Origin: Bacteroidales bacterium UBA1735
GTDB lineage: Bacteria; Bacteroidota; Bacteroidia; Bacteroidales; Paludibacteraceae
Assembly (NCBI GenBank): GCA_002315745.1
Contig: DCID01000007.1
Coordinates: 1 to 64,000, forward strand
Direction of reading: 5' to 3'
Length of the DNA stretch: 64,000 nt
The notes under the pieces are model-generated. The model was not told the DNA's origin and made no database searches. It saw only the letters and a program-made list of their open reading frames with translations. Shown piece by piece: positions 59,200 through 64,000 of the stretch; position 1 is the stretch's first letter, and each line of letters starts with the position of its first letter. The position numbers were made by a program, and so were the translations under genes.

Positions 59200-61482
59200 A
59201 TGGATAAGAACGCATTTACACCGGAAGAGGAACAGATGATCCAACAGGCTTTTGAGGGGCTGCTGGACGCGTATGCGCATACGACGCACACGCAGAAAGT
59301 GGATCTGATTACCCGTGCGTTCAATTTTGCGAACAAAGCGCACTATGGCGTACGCCGTCTCTCGGGCGAGCCATATTTGATGCACCCACTCGCCGTGGCG
59401 ATGATCGTGGTCAAAGAGATTGGCTTAGGTTCGACTAGTATCTGCGCTGCCCTACTCCACGACGTCGTGGAAGATACCGACTACACCATTGAGGATATAC
59501 AGCGACTCTTCGGAGATAAGATAGCTGAGATCGTGGATGGTCTCACGAAGATCAGCGGTGGCGTCTTTGGTAGCAAAGCGAGTGAGCAGGCGGAGAACTT
59601 CCGCAAACTGCTACTGACCATGTCCAACGACATACGCGTCGTGCTCATTAAGATAGCCGATCGCCTGCATAACATGCGCACGCTCAGCGCGCAGCCCAAG
59701 GAGAAGCAGTACAAGATAGCGGGTGAAACTCAATATATCTACGCACCGCTCGCGCACCGCTTAGGACTCTTCCCCATTAAGTCCGAATTGGAGAACCTCA
59801 GTTTCCAATATGAGCATCCGGAGGAGTACGCCAATATTGCACAGAAAGTGGCGTCTATCAAGGACGATGAACTCAATAAGTTTGAACTCTTTGTGGCACC
59901 TATCCGTGAGAAACTTACAGAAATGGGATACGAGTTCACCATCCATGCCCGCATCAAGTCGGTTTACTCCATCTACAAGAAGATGCAGGAGAAGAACATC
60001 CCCTTCGAAGATATCTACGACCTCATTGCCGTCCGCATCATCTTTACCCCACATGATAACTTATCCGAGAAAGATCAATGTTGGATGATCTACTCCGCTA
60101 TCACGGAGATATACCGTCCTCACCCGGAGCGTATCCGCGACTGGATCAGCACGCCTAAGGCGAACGGCTACGAAGCATTACACGTGACCGTGATGGGACA
60201 ACAAGGAGAATGGGTAGAGGTACAGATACGTACGCAGCGCATGCATGAGTTGGCGGAGAAAGGTTTGGCTGCCCACTGGAAATATAAGACCGGCGAAGAA
60301 GAGAACGAACTCGATAAATGGCTCAAGACGATCAAAGAGATACTGGATAGCCCCGAACCCAATGCGATGGATTTCCTCGACACGTTCAAGCTCAACCTCT
60401 TCGCACACGAAGTGTTCGTTTTCACCCCTGGCGGAGATATCATGACCATGCCTCAAGGCTCGACAGCACTCGACTTGGCTTTCTTCCTACACTCGCAGTT
60501 AGGCGAACACTGTATCGGCGCGAAGGTCAACCACGAGTTACAACCCATGTCGTACGTGCTCAAGGGTGGCGACCAAGTAGAGATACTCACGTCCCCTTCA
60601 CAGCATCCACAACCCGAATGGCTCAATATGGTCAGTACCGCTAAGGCACAGACAGGGCTACGCGCCTATTTCCGCCGCGAAGAACGTGCCCATATCAAGA
60701 ATGGCGAGAAACTTTTCAGCGATGCCGTCCAGATGATGAAGGTGGAGGAAGCGAAAGATATGGTGCTACAACGCACCATCAACTACTACCACTTGGTGCA
60801 ACCCAATCAACTATACCTACAGATCGGTCGTGGTGATATTAAACTAGATAACCTACAACAAGTGGTCTTCCCCAAGAAGAGCCTTTGGAAACGTATCAAT
60901 CCTTTTAGCAGCGATACAACCACAACGACAACCACAACGACAACCACAACCATAACAGAGACAGAGGCAAGTGGTAAAGAGGGCAAGGCGGGCAAGATCA
61001 TACACTCGATCATCTTGACAGATGACGGACTGAACAAAGACTACTATTTAGCCGAATGTTGCCACCCTATCCCAGGCGACGAAGTGCTGGGCTACGTGGA
61101 CGAAGACGGCAAAGTACACATCCATAAGATTGACTGCGGCGAAGCACAGAAGTTAAAGACTGCCCATGGCAAACGCATCTGCACCGCTAATTGGAACACC
61201 CATCATGTGCAGTCCTTTGTGGAACAAATAGAGATACGCGGTATCGATAAGTTCGGCGTGCTGATGAAAGTGCTGACCGTCATCACCACCCAGTTCCATA
61301 TCAACCTCCGCACCATATACGTCACCTCCGAAGATGGTATCTTCACCGGACAGTTAGAGGTGTATGTCTATGACCGAAACGAATTGCAAGAGTTATTTAA
61401 CGCCCTACTCGACATGTCTGAGGTCATGTCCGCTCACCGCGTTATAGGAAACATAAACCAACCAATAATAAATCAAATTTAA
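59200..61482 (+). CDS. Bifunctional (p)ppGpp synthetase/hydrolase, RelA/SpoT family
   Basis: 760 residues. The HD hydrolase domain (~45-200) has HDVVEDTD and IKIADRLHNMRTL. The synthetase domain (~245-365) has HARIKSVYSIYKKM and TPKANGYEALH, TGS is at ~400-460, then a helical region, and an ACT domain is at ~685-755. With intact HD and synthetase motifs it should both make and degrade the alarmone. Between the helical region and the next conserved block (YLAECCHPIPGDEVLG) is an uninterrupted run of 12 Thr (573-584), encoded by a 6/12-base microsatellite. First gene of a plus-strand run with a DUF1573 gene and meaB. Confidence 0.95.
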   Translation: MDKNAFTPEEEQMIQQAFEGLLDAYAHTTHTQKVDLITRAFNFANKAHYGVRRLSGEPYLMHPLAVAMIVVKEIGLGSTSICAALLHDVVEDTDYTIEDIQRLFGDKIAEIVDGLTKISGGVFGSKASEQAENFRKLLLTMSNDIRVVLIKIADRLHNMRTLSAQPKEKQYKIAGETQYIYAPLAHRLGLFPIKSELENLSFQYEHPEEYANIAQKVASIKDDELNKFELFVAPIREKLTEMGYEFTIHARIKSVYSIYKKMQEKNIPFEDIYDLIAVRIIFTPHDNLSEKDQCWMIYSAITEIYRPHPERIRDWISTPKANGYEALHVTVMGQQGEWVEVQIRTQRMHELAEKGLAAHWKYKTGEEENELDKWLKTIKEILDSPEPNAMDFLDTFKLNLFAHEVFVFTPGGDIMTMPQGSTALDLAFFLHSQLGEHCIGAKVNHELQPMSYVLKGGDQVEILTSPSQHPQPEWLNMVSTAKAQTGLRAYFRREERAHIKNGEKLFSDAVQMMKVEEAKDMVLQRTINYYHLVQPNQLYLQIGRGDIKLDNLQQVVFPKKSLWKRINPFSSDTTTTTTTTTTTTITETEASGKEGKAGKIIHSIILTDDGLNKDYYLAECCHPIPGDEVLGYVDEDGKVHIHKIDCGEAQKLKTAHGKRICTANWNTHHVQSFVEQIEIRGIDKFGVLMKVLTVITTQFHINLRTIYVTSEDGIFTGQLEVYVYDRNELQELFNALLDMSEVMSAHRVIGNINQPIINQI
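60916..60951 (+). repeat. ACAACC/ACAACG microsatellite coding for 12 Thr in RelA/SpoT
   Basis: Six-base units alternating ACAACC and ACAACG, giving T573-T584. A change of unit number would keep the frame and only alter linker length. Confidence 0.85.
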
Positions 61483-61489
61483 CAACACA

Positions 61490-62572
61490 ATGAAACGTAT
61501 TCTTTCCGTTTTCAGTTTTGCGCTCTGCGCAATGGCAATGATGGCACAAGAACCTGTCATCACGTTTAAAACTACCGAGCACGATTTCGGTAAAATCAAC
61601 GAAGCCGATGGCCGTGTGACTACCGTCTTTGAGTTTAAGAACGAAGGTATGACTCCCCTCGTACTGAGTAATGTACGCGCATCCTGCGGTTGCACCACCC
61701 CTAAATGGACTCGCGAACCCATCGAGCCGGGTCAGACTGGTGCTATCACCGTGACCTATAACCCGAATGGCCGTCCCGGTCGTTTCCAGAAAACAATCAC
61801 CGTCACTTCGAACGCTACCGAGGCTACCAAGAAACTGTTCATCAAAGGTGAAGTTATCCCGAAGCCCGCTAAACCCGTTAACCAATATCCGGTACAAATG
61901 GGTGAACTCAGCGTCAAAGCTAAAACCATCAACTTAGGGAGCATCAAGAAAGGTCAATCGACCCATCATGACATTGAGTATGCTAACCATACCGATCATG
62001 ACTTAGTGGTTTATCTGGCTACCAGCCCTGAAGATAACTTCCTCGAGGCTACCGCTACACTCGATACCGTTAAGCCCAACCAGACCGGTAAGTTCGTTTG
62101 CCTGTTCGACGCTAAAGTGTGCAAGTTATATGGCCCATTAGAAGTAGAAGCATACGTAGTGGTGAACAATAAACCTGTTCTCACCGACGAGTATAAGATG
62201 ACCATCAAAGCCGATATCGAGGAAGACTTCTCTAACCTCACCGTCGAGCAACGTCAACAAGCACCTATCCTCAGCACCGCTGAAACAATCGACTTCGGTA
62301 ACGTAGCGGCAGGCAAGAAAGTGAAGAAGAACTTGACACTGACCAATAGCGGCAATAACGCCATGTACGTTCGTCGCGTATATGCTTCGAACGCATGCCT
62401 CAATGGTGTTGCTCCTAAGGGTGCTATCAAGTCGGGCAAGAAAGCCGATGTGAAGATCGAACTCAACACCGCAGGCTTAGCGGCAGGCGCTTACTCCCGC
62501 GAGATCGTAGTGATCACCAATGATCCTAACCAACCTCGCAAAACCGTCAAAGTGAATTGGACAGTCGAGTAA
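61490..62572 (+). CDS. DUF1573 secreted protein
   Basis: 360 residues with signal peptide MKRILSVFSFALCAMAMMAQ. Three immunoglobulin-like units of the DUF1573/MSP type: ~20-125 (HDFGKINEADGRVTTVFEF, then SCGCTTPKW), ~135-245 and ~255-360 (IDFGNVAAGKKVKKNLTLTN). The SCGCT motif is characteristic of the family. Its role is unknown; it is expected in the periplasm or at the surface. It lies eight bases after relA/spoT and four bases before meaB. Confidence 0.85.
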   Translation: MKRILSVFSFALCAMAMMAQEPVITFKTTEHDFGKINEADGRVTTVFEFKNEGMTPLVLSNVRASCGCTTPKWTREPIEPGQTGAITVTYNPNGRPGRFQKTITVTSNATEATKKLFIKGEVIPKPAKPVNQYPVQMGELSVKAKTINLGSIKKGQSTHHDIEYANHTDHDLVVYLATSPEDNFLEATATLDTVKPNQTGKFVCLFDAKVCKLYGPLEVEAYVVVNNKPVLTDEYKMTIKADIEEDFSNLTVEQRQQAPILSTAETIDFGNVAAGKKVKKNLTLTNSGNNAMYVRRVYASNACLNGVAPKGAIKSGKKADVKIELNTAGLAAGAYSREIVVITNDPNQPRKTVKVNWTVE

Positions 62573-62575
62573 ACT

Positions 62576-63664
62576 ATGTTTCATCCAGAGAACGATAAGG
62601 AATATAAAGGGTTAACCGTCAACGACGGCGTGGTCAATCTTCCATCCGTCAACCCGTATGCTACGTTCCATCGCGAGAAACGTCATTTGAGCGTGGACGA
62701 ATACGTGGACGGTATCCTCCGTGGCAACATCTCCATCCTAGGTCAAGCCGTGACCTTGGTGGAGAGTAGCCTGCCTTCCGATCAGGTCATTGCTCAGCAA
62801 GTCATTGAGCAATGCCTACCCCACGCTGTTCGCTCTATCCGAGTGGGCATCACGGGCGTACCTGGCGCAGGCAAATCCACGTTTATCGAAGCGCTCGGAA
62901 CAGAACTATGCCACCAAGGCAAACACTTAGCCGTCCTCGCTATTGATCCCTCCTCCGAGCGATCGAAAGGTTCGATCTTAGGTGATAAGACCCGTATGAA
63001 CGAACTCAGCACCCAAGCGAATGCGTTCATTCGCCCTTCCCCCAGTGCAGGTAGTCTCGGAGGTGTGGCACGTAAGACACGCGAGACCATCGTACTATGC
63101 GAGGCCGCTGGGTTTGATACCATCCTATTAGAAACAGTCGGCGTCGGACAATCGGAGACTGCAGCCCACTCCATGGTGGACTATTTCCTCCTACTGCAAG
63201 TAACAGGTACCGGGGATGAACTACAGGGGATAAAAAGAGGTATCATGGAGATGGCAGATGGCATCGCTATCAATAAATGCGACGGAAATAATATGGAACG
63301 CGCACGCGCCGCACGCGTAAGTTACCGCAATGCCTTAGCCCTCTTCCCTCCCTCCGAATCAGGATGGAAACCCGATGCTATCTGCTGCTCCGCCGTAGAA
63401 CACACCGGCATCCAAGAGGTGTGGAAAAACATTGAAGAATATATTGCTTTCACACGTCAAAACGGATACTTCGATTACCACCGAACAGAGCAATCGAAAT
63501 ACTGGATGTACGAAACAATCAATGCTGCACTCCTCAATGGTTTCTACCAAAACGAACGCATGGAAGCACTCATCGCCAAAGCAGAACAACAAGTATTAAA
63601 CAACGAAATAAGCAGTTTCATCGCTGCCAACCAATTATTGACCGAATATCACAATGGCCGATAG
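62576..63664 (+). CDS. meaB: MeaB/ArgK-type GTPase, methylmalonyl-CoA mutase chaperone
   Basis: 362 residues. The P-loop is GVPGAGKST (~97-105), DPSSERSKGSILGDKTRM is the G2 region, ETVGVGQSE the G3 region and INKCDG the G4 motif. The helical C terminus serves dimerisation. MeaB protects methylmalonyl-CoA mutase and gates its adenosylcobalamin loading. The mutase genes are not in the window, but scpB at 10.8 kb fits the same pathway. It overlaps dnaB by 11 bases. Confidence 0.93.
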   Translation: MFHPENDKEYKGLTVNDGVVNLPSVNPYATFHREKRHLSVDEYVDGILRGNISILGQAVTLVESSLPSDQVIAQQVIEQCLPHAVRSIRVGITGVPGAGKSTFIEALGTELCHQGKHLAVLAIDPSSERSKGSILGDKTRMNELSTQANAFIRPSPSAGSLGGVARKTRETIVLCEAAGFDTILLETVGVGQSETAAHSMVDYFLLLQVTGTGDELQGIKRGIMEMADGIAINKCDGNNMERARAARVSYRNALALFPPSESGWKPDAICCSAVEHTGIQEVWKNIEEYIAFTRQNGYFDYHRTEQSKYWMYETINAALLNGFYQNERMEALIAKAEQQVLNNEISSFIAANQLLTEYHNGR

Positions 63665-64000
63665 AACAACTAAAAGAACTAACCGTCCAGCACCGCAAGT
63701 AGGTGCCAACGATGTAGGCAAACTGCCACCACAAGCCCTCGAATTAGAGGACTCCGTGATCGGTGCGCTCATGATCGAGAAAGAAGCATACGTGACCGTG
63801 TCCGAATTGCTCCGTCCTGAATCTTTCTATAAAGATCAGAACCGCTTGATCTTTGAAGCTATCCGTGCACTGGCAGCCAAAGATCAGCCTATTGATGTAC
63901 TATCGGTGGCGGAGAAACTCAAATCACAAGGTACATTAGTCGAAGCCGGTGGTGCACTCTACCTGAGCGAATTAACCCGCAAGGTGGCATCTACCGCCCA
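63654..64000 (+). CDS. dnaB: Replicative DNA helicase DnaB, N-terminal part (cut by window edge)
   Basis: 115 codons are visible from MADRTTKRTNRPAPQ. After a short basic tail, the DnaB N-terminal domain is clear: PPQALELEDSVIGALMIEKE, then LLRPESFYKDQNRLIFEAI and KSQGTLVEAGGALYLSEL. The RecA-like helicase domain would lie beyond the window. The start overlaps the meaB end by 11 bases in another frame. Confidence 0.92.
   Translation, partial: MADRTTKRTNRPAPQVGANDVGKLPPQALELEDSVIGALMIEKEAYVTVSELLRPESFYKDQNRLIFEAIRALAAKDQPIDVLSVAEKLKSQGTLVEAGGALYLSELTRKVASTA

Noticed and set aside
58717..59385. N-terminal extension of the glycosyltransferase up to 59215 and other minus frames over relA
   Set aside because: The extension would be translated from the array and promoter region, and the conserved GT2 start is at 59041.

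Overview
This window looks like the chromosome of a Bacteroidota bacterium, most likely an uncultured member of the order Bacteroidales. The reasons are: promoters of the TTTG / TAnnTTTG type with a 19-20 base spacer in front of most transcription units; no obvious Shine-Dalgarno sites; a type IX secretion system (T9SS) with porU, porV and a porE-like gene; Bacteroidota-type LptD; MurA with aspartate in place of the catalytic cysteine; and large secreted proteins built from MAM-like, Fn3, Ig/PKD and GCDS repeats. T9SS argues against Bacteroides itself. Most of the window is ordinary core genome, with no prophage, no transposase and no CRISPR array.

Layout. 1-9115 (mostly minus): a truncated CNNM membrane protein, dsbD, murA, a Bor-like lipoprotein, two small toxin-antitoxin modules that are each followed by related structured repeat DNA, then murB and nadE. 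9142-9302: tRNA-Glu(CTC) with its own promoter and terminator. 9333-13630 (minus): operon recR, membrane protein, HAD hydrolase, GNAT, scpB, PreA-like dehydrogenase. 13687-25464 (plus): lptD, slyD, der, then a FAH-like pseudoenzyme, porU, porV, ispF, a small secreted-family-like protein, aroK and sufE. 25426-27657 (minus): ftsE and a DUF349 protein. 27737-45151 (plus): a surface-protein block with two adhesin plus beta-barrel pairs and one 2,883-residue modular protein. 45171-50165 (plus): bactofilin, DUF1015, porE, thyA, folA. 50129-51130 (minus): a BtuF-like lipoprotein. 51136-56889 (plus): transglutaminase, small membrane protein, pheT, prfB. 56893-59114 (minus): TPR-like protein and glycosyltransferase. 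59150-64000 (plus): relA/spoT, DUF1573 protein, meaB, start of dnaB.

How the genes fit together. PorU (sortase), PorV (shuttle) and PorE (peptidoglycan-anchored lipoprotein) belong to the machine that would export and attach the large modular proteins of 27.8-45.1 kb. ScpB and MeaB point to methylmalonyl-CoA chemistry (propionate or succinate fermentation). MurA and MurB make UDP-MurNAc, and ThyA and FolA form the dTMP/folate pair.

The most unusual signals are: (1) tandem arrays with a strict 7-base period, different in sequence at each site, found in gaps inside operons, over stop and start codons, and inside dsbD, pheT and prfB; (2) a repeated, highly structured element directly downstream of both toxin genes, one copy of which looks like a deletion between 7-base direct repeats; (3) a short C-terminal motif shared by two of the large secreted proteins and distinct from the usual T9SS tail; (4) a FAH-fold protein without its metal ligands, coupled to porU.
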